A stretch of DNA of 64,000 bases, from contig NZ_JANQOO010000017.1 in assembly GCF_028285715.1 (NCBI RefSeq), positions 682,001 to 746,000 of the forward strand. Reading direction: 5' to 3'. The translations under genes were made by a program, and so were the position numbers. This DNA is from Ulvibacterium sp. (GTDB lineage: Bacteria > Bacteroidota > Bacteroidia > Flavobacteriales > Flavobacteriaceae). Every line of letters starts with the position of its first letter. Position 1 is the first letter of the stretch. The notes under the pieces are model-generated. The model saw only the letters and a list, made by a program, of their open reading frames with translations. It was not told where the DNA came from and did not search any database. Below, piece after piece: positions 17,426 through 27,511 of the stretch.

Positions 17426-20238
17426 TTTTGTGCTTCGGTTTTGCTTTTGGGACGGGTCATATTGTCCTTGGTCTTATCAAAGACGTAATCGATTACCTGT
17501 TGGTGCCGCATCCTTGAACGGACGGCACTACCCGCGGAAGGCGAGGCATAGAAGCGCCGGGAAGCTACCCGAAGTTTGCCCGCTTCCGGAAAATGCATCA
17601 TCATATGGCTCCAGGCCCCCATATTCCTTGGTTCCTCCTGTGCCCAGACCAAATCATCCGCCTTCTTGTATTTTTTGATGACATTCCTCATCTGTTCCAC
17701 CGGTAACGGGAACAATTGCTCCACCCGAACCAGGGCCACATCATTGCGGTCCTGCTTTTCTCTTTCGGCCAAGAGGTCATAGTAGAATTTTCCTGTGCAG
17801 AATACCACACTCTTAACTTTGCTGATATCGGCCGCAGTATCATCAATAACCTCCTGAAAACTACCGGACGTCAATTGCTCCACTGTAGACACCGCTTTTG
17901 GATGGCGCAAAAGACTTTTGGGGGTAAAGATAATCAAGGGTTTTCTAAACCTTACCTTCATTTGTCTCCGCAAAATATGGAACATTTGCGCCGGAGTGGT
18001 CACATCCGCAACGTACATATTGTCACGGGCACACAATTGTAGATACCTTTCCATTCGGGCCGAGGAGTGCTCGGCTCCTTGACCTTCATATCCATGAGGC
18101 AATAACATGACCAGTCCATTTTGCAACTTCCACTTATCTTCTGCAGCGGAGATATATTGATCGATCATAATCTGTGCCCCGTTGCTAAAATCCCCAAATT
18201 GGGCCTCCCAAATCGTTAAGGTATTCGGGCTTGCCATGGCGTAGCCATAATCAAATCCGACTACGCCGTATTCGGAAAGAAGGGAATTGTAAATCTGGAA
18301 CTTACCTTGTTGGTCGGAAATATGATTGAGCAATAGCACTTCTTCCTCGCTTTCCTCAACCTTCATTACGGCATGGCGGTGGGAAAAGGTACCCCGCTCC
18401 ACATCCTGACCGGACATGCGCACACCATAACCTTCCTCCAATAGGGTACCGTACGCCAAGAGTTCGCCCATGGCCCAATCCAACGTATTGGTCTCAAAGA
18501 ACATCTTTTTACGATCACCAATCAAACGCTCTACTTTCCGAAGGAATTTTTTACCCTCTGGTAATTCAGTGATGACCTTGGCGATTTTGGTCAAATCCTT
18601 AAGGTCATAGGTGGTATCCACAGGATCCATCATTTCCCATTCCCTAACACTTTCAAAGCCCCTCCACTCATCGGCCATAAAAGGCGTGATTTCCGTTTTA
18701 TCTTCTTTTCGGGAATCCTCCAATTCCTCTTCTAAAGTGCTTTTGTACTCTAACTCCAATTCCTTTACATGGCCCTCCTGTATAACACCTTCCGAAAGCA
18801 GCCGTTCCGCATAGATATCCCTGGGGTTTTTGTGTTTTGCAATAATCTTGTAGAGTTTGGGTTGGGTAAAGCGCGGTTCATCGCCCTCATTATGCCCGTA
18901 TTTTCGATATCCCAAAAGATCCAGGAAAACGTCGCGCTTAAACTGCATGCGATATTCCAGGGCAAATAAGGAGGCATGGACCACAGCCTCCGCATCATCG
19001 GCATTTACATGAAGTATCGGACTTAGGGTCACCTTTCCCACATCCGTACAGTAGGTAGAGGAACGGCCATCCAGATAGTTGGTGGTAAATCCGATCTGGT
19101 TGTTGACCACCATATGAATGGTACCACCGGTTTTATAACCGTCCAATTGGGCCATCTGTACCACCTCATAGGCTATACCCTGCCCAGAGATTGCCGCATC
19201 GCCATGTACCACAATGGGCAGTACTTTGGAAAAATCATCCGGAAAATGAGTGTCCTGTTTGGCCCGTGAAATACCTTCCACCACGGCACCCACCGTCTCC
19301 AGATGGGAAGGGTTGGGCGCAATATTCATATTTATGCGGTTGCCGTTATCCGTTTTACGCACGGAAGTCCAACCCAAATGGTACTTTACATCACCATCAA
19401 AGATTTCCTGTTCATAATCCTTACCGTCAAACTCACTAAAAATGTCCTTGGCCGATTTTCCAAAGATATTGGTCAATACATTCAGGCGGCCCCGGTGGGC
19501 CATCCCCATAACGAATTGCTCCACACCCAATCCTGCCGCTCTTTCCACAATGGCGTCCAACGCAGGAATCAGGGTCTCGTTGCCCTCCAACGAAAAACGT
19601 TTTTGTCCCACATATTTGGTGTGCAAAAAAGACTCAAAGGCTACGGCCTGATTCAATTTTTTAAGAATATGCTTTTTTTGATCTATATTGAATTGCGGGT
19701 GATTGTCATTGACATTGATCCAATCCTGTATCCAATCGACCCTATCGGGCTTACGGATATACATGTATTCTACCCCGATGGCATCACAATAAATGCGTTG
19801 TAGGTGGCCCAAGATTTCCCGTAAGGTCTTTCTTTGGATACCGATAATCTCTCCCGCATTAAATTCGATATCCATATCGCTTTGTGAGAGTCCAAAATTC
19901 TCGATATCCAGTGTAGGTTCGTATTTTCTTCGCTCCCTGACCGGGTTGGTCTTCGTAAACAAATGACCTCGACTACGGTACCCGTTGATTAGGCGAACCA
20001 CCTGAAATTCCTTTTGCAACGATTCTGGCATGGTCACCTCCTGTCCGTTGGCAAGGGACACCGTCCCATTCTGGGCGGAAATGTCCAACTCGTCCAAAGC
20101 GCTTTCCATACCAAAATCAAAACCTTGGAAAAAGGCCCGCCAACTCGGTTCCACACTATCCGGATGCTGAAGGTATTTATCGTAGAGTTCGGCGAAAAAA
20201 GTAGTATGCGCCGTATTTAAAAAGGAATATTTATCCAT
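17422..20238 (-). CDS. sucA: 2-oxoglutarate dehydrogenase E1 component
   Basis: The product (938 residues) is the thiamine-diphosphate enzyme that decarboxylates 2-oxoglutarate and passes succinyl to lipoyl-E2. The N-terminus (FLNTAHTTFFAELYDKYLQHP) is the E2-binding segment. The ThDP-binding part includes HGDAAISGQGIAYE and VVNNQIGFTT, and the transketolase-like C-terminal half includes GHRHAVMKVE-type sequence and ALVRVEQLFPLP. Length matches E. coli SucA (933). It heads the operon with its own -7 box about 35 bp upstream. Confidence 0.97.
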   Translation of the reverse strand: MDKYSFLNTAHTTFFAELYDKYLQHPDSVEPSWRAFFQGFDFGMESALDELDISAQNGTVSLANGQEVTMPESLQKEFQVVRLINGYRSRGHLFTKTNPVRERRKYEPTLDIENFGLSQSDMDIEFNAGEIIGIQRKTLREILGHLQRIYCDAIGVEYMYIRKPDRVDWIQDWINVNDNHPQFNIDQKKHILKKLNQAVAFESFLHTKYVGQKRFSLEGNETLIPALDAIVERAAGLGVEQFVMGMAHRGRLNVLTNIFGKSAKDIFSEFDGKDYEQEIFDGDVKYHLGWTSVRKTDNGNRINMNIAPNPSHLETVGAVVEGISRAKQDTHFPDDFSKVLPIVVHGDAAISGQGIAYEVVQMAQLDGYKTGGTIHMVVNNQIGFTTNYLDGRSSTYCTDVGKVTLSPILHVNADDAEAVVHASLFALEYRMQFKRDVFLDLLGYRKYGHNEGDEPRFTQPKLYKIIAKHKNPRDIYAERLLSEGVIQEGHVKELELEYKSTLEEELEDSRKEDKTEITPFMADEWRGFESVREWEMMDPVDTTYDLKDLTKIAKVITELPEGKKFLRKVERLIGDRKKMFFETNTLDWAMGELLAYGTLLEEGYGVRMSGQDVERGTFSHRHAVMKVEESEEEVLLLNHISDQQGKFQIYNSLLSEYGVVGFDYGYAMASPNTLTIWEAQFGDFSNGAQIMIDQYISAAEDKWKLQNGLVMLLPHGYEGQGAEHSSARMERYLQLCARDNMYVADVTTPAQMFHILRRQMKVRFRKPLIIFTPKSLLRHPKAVSTVEQLTSGSFQEVIDDTAADISKVKSVVFCTGKFYYDLLAEREKQDRNDVALVRVEQLFPLPVEQMRNVIKKYKKADDLVWAQEEPRNMGAWSHMMMHFPEAGKLRVASRRFYASPSAGSAVRSRMRHQQVIDYVFDKTKDNMTRPKSKTEAQK

Positions 20239-20272
20239 AAAACGTTTCTCTGAAATCAGAATAAAATATGCT

Positions 20273-20280
20273 CAAAAATA
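20273..20280 (-). promoter_or_regulatory. -7 box (TATTTTTG) of sucA
   Basis: On the minus strand TATTTTTG fits TAnnTTTG and lies about 35 bp before the sucA ATG. A TATCTTAG on the plus strand a little further on may serve the divergent barrel gene. Confidence 0.5.
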
Positions 20281-20339
20281 CAACATTTACGATATCTAGG
20301 CGTATCTTAGATTAGGTAATCAAAGAAAATTAAGGGATT

Positions 20340-20861
20340 ATGACCAAAATGTTCCTCAAGTCGTTTGTTGTTCTTTTTTGCGCGTTGGCCAGCCACACCC
20401 TTTTTGCACAGAATCCCTTGGGAGGCAATGATTTCTGGAGCCGGGTCCGGTTCGGTGGTGGAGTTGGATTGGGCTTTACCAATGGCGGGTTTAATGGCTC
20501 CATTTCCCCAAGCGCCATTTATCAGTTCAACGATCAATTCGCAACTGGAATGAGTCTTAACTTTAACTACGCCAAGTTTAATGACGATAAGTTGTTGGCC
20601 TATGGTGGCAGTGTACTTTCGCTCTATAACCCTATCCCCTTTCTTCAACTATCCGCTGAATTTGAACAGTTGCGGATCAATAGGGAATTTGATGACGGCA
20701 CCTTTAGACTGGAGGACAACTATTGGTCACCTGCCCTTTTTCTAGGTATCGGTTATACGGACCGTAATTTTACCTTAGGCATCCGTTATGATGTGCTCTA
20801 CGATGACGATAAAAGCATTTATGCCAATGCCTGGATGCCCTTTGTACGAGTGTTTTTTTAG
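20340..20861 (+). CDS. Small outer-membrane beta-barrel protein
   Basis: The product has 173 residues with a clear signal peptide (cleavage after SHTLFAQ) and repeated strands typical of an eight-strand barrel (VRFGGGVGLGFTNGGF, ATGMSLNFNYAKF, LFLGIGYTDRNFTLGIRYD), ending in PFVRVFF with terminal Phe for BAM recognition. It is divergent from sucA. From memory, homologues in related genomes are often labelled alpha-ketoglutarate decarboxylase, which seems to come from this adjacency; nothing in the sequence supports enzyme activity. The ligand is unknown. Confidence 0.8.
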   Translation: MTKMFLKSFVVLFCALASHTLFAQNPLGGNDFWSRVRFGGGVGLGFTNGGFNGSISPSAIYQFNDQFATGMSLNFNYAKFNDDKLLAYGGSVLSLYNPIPFLQLSAEFEQLRINREFDDGTFRLEDNYWSPALFLGIGYTDRNFTLGIRYDVLYDDDKSIYANAWMPFVRVFF

Positions 20862-20950
20862 GGTTTTCCGACTTTGGTTTTGTGCAATAAAATTGCACAA
20901 ATATTCCGGTCGAATGCGTTTTTGCGGTAATCGGCAATCAGAGAAAATTG

Positions 20951-22042
20951 ATGAAAAGAATTCTTATAGTAGTTTCGATTTTATTTATTTCTTGCGAAAC
21001 CAAACTGGCCAAAAACGGTCAGATTAATTCGATCGAACAAATTTCAGATATTCAGGCAAACCTTATTTTTGATAGAGCCAAAGTCTTCCCAAACAACAGT
21101 CAGATTTCGATTTCTATAGTAGAAAATGGATTGGCGAGGTTTTATGGGGTAATAAGAAAAAACGATATCATCTGTTCGCTGGGTAACAAGGACAGTGTTT
21201 TTGAGATTGGCTCCATAACTAAAGTCTTCACTTCAACTCTTCTGGTAAATGCGGTAGTAGAGAATAAACTGAAACTCGGAGATAGTATTAATGATTATCT
21301 TAATTTTCCACTAAAAGATGATACTAAAATAACTTTCCAGAGTCTGGCAAATCATACCTCTGGACTTCCAAAAAACCCATCGAATTTGGGATTCGGTTTG
21401 GGTAATCCAAATTCAAAATATCGGTATTATGATGAGGAAAAACTAAAAAAGTATTTGACTGAAGGTTTACGGTTAACCTACAAGCCAGGCGAAAGAACCA
21501 AGTATTCTAATTTAGGCGCAGGGGTTCTAGGTTACACATTATGTGAAGTTTACGAAAAAGACTATGAAAGTCTTATCCTGGATAAAATCTTTTGGAGGTA
21601 TCAAATGAAAAATTCGACCAGTAATATCAACAAGATAGTCCCATTCCTTGTAAGGGGTTTAGATGAAAATGGAAACGAAGTTCCTAATTTAGATTTATCT
21701 GCACTTGTTGGTGCAGGTGGTATATTTTCTACTGTTGAAGATTTATCAAAATTTGTAATTGCACACTTTGACCATTCGAATAAAGAATTACAATTGACTT
21801 TACGAAAGACTTTTTCGATAGATGAAGCTTCGGACCGAGGTCTAAGCTGGCGAATTTTGAGGAATCCCAGTTCGCAACCTTGGTATTTTCATAACGGAGC
21901 CACACCGGGTTATAAATCTTTTCTTGTGATGAATACAAAAACTCAAAACGCCATAGTGATACTATCGAATGTTTCGGGCCGCAATAAAAACCAGAGCAAT
22001 ATAGACGGATTGGGTTTTGAACTAATGAAAACTTTAGAATGA
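20951..22042 (+). CDS. Serine hydrolase, beta-lactamase/class C-like lipoprotein
   Basis: The product has 363 residues. The N-terminus (ILIVVSILFISC) is a lipobox, so the mature protein is probably membrane-anchored in the periplasm or on the outer membrane. The penicillin-binding fold is complete: SxxK in EIGSITKVFTS near residue 95, YSN in TKYSNLGAG, and HNGATPGYKS in place of the KTG box. Members include esterases, DD-peptidases and class C-like enzymes, and substrate cannot be told from motifs. The track ORF begins at a TTG one codon earlier; I use the ATG. Confidence 0.88.
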   Translation: MKRILIVVSILFISCETKLAKNGQINSIEQISDIQANLIFDRAKVFPNNSQISISIVENGLARFYGVIRKNDIICSLGNKDSVFEIGSITKVFTSTLLVNAVVENKLKLGDSINDYLNFPLKDDTKITFQSLANHTSGLPKNPSNLGFGLGNPNSKYRYYDEEKLKKYLTEGLRLTYKPGERTKYSNLGAGVLGYTLCEVYEKDYESLILDKIFWRYQMKNSTSNINKIVPFLVRGLDENGNEVPNLDLSALVGAGGIFSTVEDLSKFVIAHFDHSNKELQLTLRKTFSIDEASDRGLSWRILRNPSSQPWYFHNGATPGYKSFLVMNTKTQNAIVILSNVSGRNKNQSNIDGLGFELMKTLE

Positions 22043-22087
22043 AGTTAGCAACACAATTGCTCAGGATGGCAAAATGATACACCTAAT

Positions 22088-22444
22088 TTAGTGACTGTAT
22101 CTTGCCTTTAGCCACACCTTTTGCAATTCCCTTTTTAGGATAAGGAAGGAGACCTGTTCCGCTACTTCCACCGCATCGGTCACCTGGATTTCCTTAAAAT
22201 CCTTTTCGGGCACATCCACAATATACAGGAGATTGAGATAGTCCACGAATTTTTCAAGAATGAGAAAATAGACCTTTTCGTGGAGCGTGGCCCGTAGGTC
22301 GGCGGGTTCTACATCCAATGAAAAATCTATGGGAATATTGGCCAACCCAAAATCCTTCTCCAATTGGATTACCAATTTGTCATATAAACCCTGATCTTTG
22401 GCATTTTGTAAAAGCTCGGTGCTATTCGGGAAATTCATGACCAT
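22088..22444 (-). CDS. Conserved hypothetical protein
   Basis: The product has 118 residues, is acidic and apparently helical and soluble, with no signal peptide, helix-turn-helix or catalytic motif. Notable segments are EKVYFLILEKFVDYLNLLYIVDVPE and AVEVAEQVSFLILKRELQKVW, two amphipathic blocks that could form a helical bundle. It converges on the serine hydrolase gene. Two ATGs near the start are two codons apart. I do not recognise a family and assign no function. Confidence 0.65.
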   Translation of the reverse strand: MVMNFPNSTELLQNAKDQGLYDKLVIQLEKDFGLANIPIDFSLDVEPADLRATLHEKVYFLILEKFVDYLNLLYIVDVPEKDFKEIQVTDAVEVAEQVSFLILKRELQKVWLKARYSH

Positions 22445-22733
22445 ATCCTATTTACGAGTTTTTGGAAGCTTTGGTTTACCCCTTTAAAATATCCCTTAAG
22501 AAAAATCAAATTCAAGTTAAATTTAAGCACACGAAAGGAAAGGGCGCTTTATCCAAGTCGGGTGATTTCATTCAAGAACATCAAAAATCCTCTATCTTAG
22601 TTCTGCCGATAAGGGACAAAGTCTCAATAGGATTATGAAGAAGATAAGTCTGATGGATTTTGCAAGATAAAAAAATACATCAAAACCCACCCTTACAAAA
22701 AGGCAAGTTTGAGCGGGTAAAAGTTTTCCAACT

Positions 22734-24356
22734 ATGCGAGAAAGATTCCCTACTTATTTGTTTTTCCTTTTACAACTTCTAACATCAAATTCAGTTTTAT
22801 CCCAACAACCTGAATATATCATCGGCAAGCTAATTGATTCCAAAACACAAGAACCCATAGCATTTGCAAGTATTCGACTAAAGGATAGGGCTTTAGGTGT
22901 TATTTCAAATACTGATGGAAGTTTCAAAATCCCCTTAAAGTTCAAAGAGTACGGTGATATTATCGAGATATCCTCTATGGGATATCAAACAAAAGAGATC
23001 TTGACTAAAGATTTTTCGATTTACGGGTTGAACGATGTGAGACTAGAACCAGCGACATTTGAATTGGAAGGAGCCCAAATAACAGCCAAAAAGAAAAGGG
23101 AAAAAAAACTTACAGCTAGACAAATAGTGCGAAAGGCACTAAGGTCAATACCTGAGAATTACCCAATCGACCCCTTTTCTATCGTAGGCTATTATCGTGA
23201 TTACCAATTGGACAGTTTACAATATGTAAATCTCAACGAGGCCATATTGAAAGTATTTGATGAAGGTTTTGATACGGTAGATTCCGTAACCACCAAAGTT
23301 AAAATCTTCGACTATTTGGAAAATACTAATTTCCAAAGGGATACCCTAGCGTTGCAATCGTACAACTATCAGTTCAAAGAAGGCCGCAAGGTTATCGATA
23401 AGGCTTTTTTGGCGCCCTATGGTGGCAATGAATTTACCATTCTAAGGGTTCATGATGCCTTACGTAATTATAAAATCGATTCTTACTCTTTCGTACATCG
23501 CCTAGAATACGACCTTCTCTCTGAGCACACGTTCAAAAAAGGGCCTGATACCTATCTAGATGACGAACCCATTTATACCATTAAGTTTGAGAAGCTGCTT
23601 TTGGACTTTAGTGCGTATGGAACAATGTACATTGCAAAAAGAAATTTAGCCATACATAAGATGGAGTATACCGTATATGACCGCAAAAAAAAGTTGCCAA
23701 ATGGTATTATCAACAAACATAAAGCAAATAACCAACTGATTTTTGAGATTATCACGGAATATCGCCCTGAGAATGAAACGATGTACCTCAATTATATCTC
23801 TTTTCACAATACATTTCAAATCTGGGACCCTCCTAAGTTTTTACTGAAGACCATAACAATAGATATTAACCTAAAGTGTATAGTAATCTTTTTTAATCGA
23901 ACACCAAATCTGCAGAATGCTTTGAACAGGGACAACTATATCCTTAAATACAAGGGCGAAAAAATAGATTTTACAGAAATTGGACTTGATAATAGTGATC
24001 CAAACAAAAAAACAGTGCTATTATACCCCAAGATGCACCCCTCTAAGTTTATGTCAATGTATACTGCTGCAAGTAAAAAATCTGTTGACTCCTTGTTGTT
24101 AAGCTTAAAAGTATCCAACGTAAGGGATGTGGACGGCAATTTGATTGACGAATGGACTTTTAGGGACTACAATCAATTTCGGGAGTTTTTTGTGCAAGAA
24201 GTAAAACCGAGTGTAAATAGTCCAAACGATAGCTTATTTATGGAAAAGAGGAAGCCTATTTTCAAAGACCAGCCTATTATAAAACCTGATAATTTTGACG
24301 ATTACTGGATGAATACGCCACTTCAAAGTACAAAAAACTATTCAAGGAATAATTGA
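22734..24356 (+). CDS. Carboxypeptidase-regulatory-like domain surface protein
   Basis: The product has 540 residues and a signal peptide ending near SNSVLSQQ. The next 90 residues form a CarboxypepD_reg-like beta-sandwich (IIGKLIDSKTQEPIAFASIRL, GVISNTDGSFKIPL, DIIEISSMGYQTKEI), which in Bacteroidota usually opens outer-membrane or cell-envelope proteins. The remainder, from KKKREKKLTARQIVRKALRSIPENYP, matches a pattern seen in periplasmic proteins of unknown role. It stands alone, flanked by poorly coding DNA. The function is unknown; envelope location is inferred. Confidence 0.8.
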   Translation: MRERFPTYLFFLLQLLTSNSVLSQQPEYIIGKLIDSKTQEPIAFASIRLKDRALGVISNTDGSFKIPLKFKEYGDIIEISSMGYQTKEILTKDFSIYGLNDVRLEPATFELEGAQITAKKKREKKLTARQIVRKALRSIPENYPIDPFSIVGYYRDYQLDSLQYVNLNEAILKVFDEGFDTVDSVTTKVKIFDYLENTNFQRDTLALQSYNYQFKEGRKVIDKAFLAPYGGNEFTILRVHDALRNYKIDSYSFVHRLEYDLLSEHTFKKGPDTYLDDEPIYTIKFEKLLLDFSAYGTMYIAKRNLAIHKMEYTVYDRKKKLPNGIINKHKANNQLIFEIITEYRPENETMYLNYISFHNTFQIWDPPKFLLKTITIDINLKCIVIFFNRTPNLQNALNRDNYILKYKGEKIDFTEIGLDNSDPNKKTVLLYPKMHPSKFMSMYTAASKKSVDSLLLSLKVSNVRDVDGNLIDEWTFRDYNQFREFFVQEVKPSVNSPNDSLFMEKRKPIFKDQPIIKPDNFDDYWMNTPLQSTKNYSRNN

Positions 24357-24666
24357 CTTAGAAGCTTAATATGAACATCATTGATGATACCAATAGTACC
24401 ACAACTAGCATCAAGTGAGGAAAGTAGTAGAAATCATAAAAGTTTTAGTTTAATTGGATACTGAGCACCTATCCAAACAGCGAAAAACGAAGTTTTTGGT
24501 CCATAAAATCTTGTGAATGAAATGGATTAACAAGAATGGCGTATTATGAGTTAATGAATTCAGTATGGAACAAAGAATGAATTGCAACATCCAATTCAAG
24601 CAAAACCCGGACCATTTAAAAGTCATTTCACAACTACCTTAAAATACTAAAAATCTTAATAAGGTC
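24357..24666. other. Intergenic region without a recognised feature
   Basis: This AT-rich stretch has no sizable ORF, tRNA or strong hairpin. The promoter of the SRPBCC gene should lie at its right end, but no convincing TAnnTTTG could be placed. Confidence 0.4.
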
Positions 24667-25089
24667 ATGAAAACGATTACTTGGAAAATCCATTTAAAAT
24701 CCAGCCCCGAGAAGGTTTTTGATTTACTTGTTACTTCTGAGGGAAGGATAACATTCTGGTCCGAAGAAGCCACGGAAAAGGACGGCATAATCCATTTCTT
24801 GTTTCCTAATGGCCAAACATACCATAGTCGAATACTAAGGAAAACTGCCAATAAGGAATTTCATTTGGACTATTTCGATAGCTTGGTAAAATTTCAATTG
24901 GAGCAAACCGAAAATGGCGAAACCGACCTTACCTTAATCAACGGAAATGTACCTGAAAGTTATTTTTCCAAGGTTCATGCCGGGTGGATATCCGTATTGA
25001 TGAACCTTAAAGCGGTGGCCGACTTCCAATGCGATTTACGGAATCACGACCCAAAAAGAACTTGGGATCAAGGTTATGTGGATAATTAA
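24667..25089 (+). CDS. SRPBCC (START/AHSA1-like) domain protein
   Basis: The product has 140 residues. It opens with ITWKIHLKSSPEKVFDLLVTSEGRITFWSEEA, the first strand-helix unit of the helix-grip fold, and ends with the long C-terminal helix (HAGWISVLMNLKAVADFQCDLRNHD). Such proteins bind hydrophobic ligands or act as co-chaperones or cyclases. No signal peptide is present. Length is normal for a single domain. It has no operon partner on either side, so the ligand is unknown. Confidence 0.85.
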   Translation: MKTITWKIHLKSSPEKVFDLLVTSEGRITFWSEEATEKDGIIHFLFPNGQTYHSRILRKTANKEFHLDYFDSLVKFQLEQTENGETDLTLINGNVPESYFSKVHAGWISVLMNLKAVADFQCDLRNHDPKRTWDQGYVDN

Positions 25090-25192
25090 TAAAAATGTGT
25101 AGCAAAAAAGGCCTTTTTTTAAGCAAATCTTGAGATAGCATAGAGCTATCCGGATTTATAACTCTACCACCGGAATCGTATGCCGCTATTAT

Positions 25193-26209
25193 TTATGATC
25201 TTACCTTTTGCTCCCAGTCCCAGGCGGATTTCATGGCCTCATCCAGGGAAAATTTTGCTTGCCAACCCAAAACTTCGTTGGCCTTGGTAGTGTCTGCGTA
25301 GGCCGAGATGACATCTCCGGCCCTTCTCCCCACAATTTGGTAGTTCAGTTTTTTACTGGATACGCGTTCAAAACTTTGGATGACCTCTAGTACGGAGCTT
25401 CCCTTACCTGTACCCACATTAAACACCTCATAATTATCCCTATTTTTTCCTTCCAGTAGCCGTTGCAAGGCAACCACATGAGCCTTGGCGAGATCAACAA
25501 CATAGATATAATCCCTGATACAGGTACCATCTTCGGTTGGATAGTCGTCTCCGAACACGGAAAGCTGTTCCCGAAGTCCCATTGCAGTTTGCGTAATGAA
25601 GGGAACCAAATTCTGTGGCACCCCGATAGGCAGTTCCCCGATTTCCGCACTGGAATGGGCACCCATTGGATTGAAATAGCGCAGGGAAATGGCCTTTAAA
25701 CCAAGGGTTACCCTACAGGTATCCCGGATAATTTCCTCTCCAACCTGCTTGGTGTTTCCATAAGGCGATTCGGCCGGTTTTACCCGGGCATTTTCGGTAA
25801 TGGGCATTTTGTCCGCCTGGCCATATACCGTACAGGAGGAGCTGAAAATAAAGCTCGATTTTCCCTTTTTGGTAAGTTCCTGTAAAAGGTATACCAAGGT
25901 GCCTAGGTTATTCTCATAGTAAAGTAGTGGGTTCTCGACACTTTCGCCCACCGCCTTGGAGGCTGCAAAATGGATTACCCCCTCTATATCTTGATGCTGT
26001 TTGAAAAAATCCTGTACTTTTTCTTTTTCCCGTAAATCCAGTTTTTCGAAAATCGGTGCCTTCCCCGTAATTGAGATAATACCTTGCAACACCTTCTCAT
26101 CCGCGTTGGAACAGTTATCGATTATGACTACTTCAAAGCCTTCATTTTGGAGCTCCACAACGGTATGGGAACCAATAAAACCAAGACCTCCGGTTACAAG
26201 TATTTTCAT
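25193..26209 (-). CDS. galE: UDP-glucose 4-epimerase
   Basis: The product (338 residues) interconverts UDP-glucose and UDP-galactose. The Rossmann motif GGLGFIGSHT binds NAD, the catalytic Ser lies in FSSSCTVYG, and Tyr/Lys in SPYGNTKQ complete the short-chain triad. Length and the C-terminal RRAGDVISAYAD segment match GalE. It follows the DegT aminotransferase on the same strand with a 54 bp gap, which fits a small nucleotide-sugar unit feeding surface polysaccharide synthesis. Confidence 0.95.
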   Translation of the reverse strand: MKILVTGGLGFIGSHTVVELQNEGFEVVIIDNCSNADEKVLQGIISITGKAPIFEKLDLREKEKVQDFFKQHQDIEGVIHFAASKAVGESVENPLLYYENNLGTLVYLLQELTKKGKSSFIFSSSCTVYGQADKMPITENARVKPAESPYGNTKQVGEEIIRDTCRVTLGLKAISLRYFNPMGAHSSAEIGELPIGVPQNLVPFITQTAMGLREQLSVFGDDYPTEDGTCIRDYIYVVDLAKAHVVALQRLLEGKNRDNYEVFNVGTGKGSSVLEVIQSFERVSSKKLNYQIVGRRAGDVISAYADTTKANEVLGWQAKFSLDEAMKSAWDWEQKVRS

Positions 26210-26263
26210 GTATAGCGTTATTTAAAATTAGGGATTGTTATTCGTTCTTGGGGCCTGCAAAAA

Positions 26264-27418
26264 TCAATCATTTACAAATTGAACGACGGAATCTGAAATA
26301 TAGGCTATCTGTTCATCGTCCAATTCCGTATGCATGGGTAGGGAAATTACCTCCTGGACCAATTGATTGGTCACAGGGAAATCGGCTTCATTATAGCGTT
26401 CGTCGGCATAGGCCTTTTGTTTGTGAAGTGGAATCGGGTAATAAATGCCATGCGGTATTCCTTTTTCCACCATATGCTGGGCCAAGGCATCTCTTTTTCC
26501 ATTCGTAATCCGCAATGTATACTGATGAAAAACATGACAATCACAGGCATCACAGATACCTTCACAATGGTTGATTGTTTTGGGAACAATGATATGTTCC
26601 TGATGCTCAAAGGCCTTGTTATATTTTCGTGCCGCTTCCCTTCTGGCATCGCAATACCCATCCAATTTGGGCAGTTTGGCCCTAAGCACGGCAGCTTGAA
26701 TGGAATCTAAACGGGAGTTGACGCCTACCACATCATGGTGGTACCGTTTGTACATGCCATGATTGACCATGCCCCGGATGGTATGCGCCAAATCATCGTC
26801 ATTGGTAAATAGAGCACCCCCATCCCCATAGGCTCCCAAATTTTTAGAGGGAAAAAATGAAGTACAACCCACATGCCCCATGGTACCGGCCTTTTGTTTT
26901 GCACCATTGGGAAAAATATAATTTGCTCCAATAGCTTGGGCATTGTCCTCTATGATATATAGGTTATGTTTTTCTGCTAATTTCAACAGGGCATCCATAT
27001 TGGCACATTGACCAAACAGATGTACCGGTACAATGGCCTTTGTCTTTGGGGTGATCGCCCTTTCAACAGCTGCAATATCTATATTAAAGGAATCCTGTTC
27101 CACATCTACTAAAACAGGAGTCAACTGTAACAAGGCAATGACCTCCACTGTTGCGGCAAAAGTGAAATCTGCCGTAATAACCTCATCACCAGGCTGTAAT
27201 CCCAAGCCCATCATTGCAATTTGGAGGGCATCGGTACCATTGGCACACGGAATAACGTGTTTTACACCCAGATAGTCTTCCAATTCTTTTTGAAAAGCAT
27301 GTACCTCGGGGCCATTGATAAAGGCCGAACTTTCTAAAATTTGGGTAATGGAACTATTGATCTGTTCCTTGATGGACTGGTACTGACCGCCCAGGTCTAC
27401 CATTTGAATCTTTCGCAT
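26264..27418 (-). CDS. DegT/DnrJ/EryC1-family sugar aminotransferase
   Basis: This PLP enzyme (384 residues from MRKIQMVDLGGQ) transfers an amino group to a keto-sugar nucleotide. PLP-binding features are ANGTDALQIAMMGL near residue 60 and the Lys of FFPSKNLGAYGDGGAL that forms the Schiff base. The track ORF adds seven residues from an upstream start; the internal ATG fits the family better. A Cys-rich stretch (HCEGICDACDCH) in the small domain is unusual and may bind metal or be structural. With galE it suggests an amino-sugar for glycans. Confidence 0.9.
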   Translation of the reverse strand: MRKIQMVDLGGQYQSIKEQINSSITQILESSAFINGPEVHAFQKELEDYLGVKHVIPCANGTDALQIAMMGLGLQPGDEVITADFTFAATVEVIALLQLTPVLVDVEQDSFNIDIAAVERAITPKTKAIVPVHLFGQCANMDALLKLAEKHNLYIIEDNAQAIGANYIFPNGAKQKAGTMGHVGCTSFFPSKNLGAYGDGGALFTNDDDLAHTIRGMVNHGMYKRYHHDVVGVNSRLDSIQAAVLRAKLPKLDGYCDARREAARKYNKAFEHQEHIIVPKTINHCEGICDACDCHVFHQYTLRITNGKRDALAQHMVEKGIPHGIYYPIPLHKQKAYADERYNEADFPVTNQLVQEVISLPMHTELDDEQIAYISDSVVQFVND

Positions 27419-27511
27419 GGAAACGGATTGAAAATGCAAAGGTACAAAAATAGCAACGCCAGCTTATGCATTTATGGAAAGAACCGTATTTTAGCCGTAA
27501 ACGATTATCCG

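Noticed and set aside
20340-20861. Label alpha-ketoglutarate decarboxylase for the barrel gene
   Set aside because: The sequence has a signal peptide, barrel strands and no thiamine-binding motif; the label seems to arise from the neighbouring sucA.
25103-25120. AAAAAAGGCCTTTTTT palindrome near galE
   Set aside because: It has no loop and the pairing is almost all A-T, so a stable terminator hairpin is unlikely.
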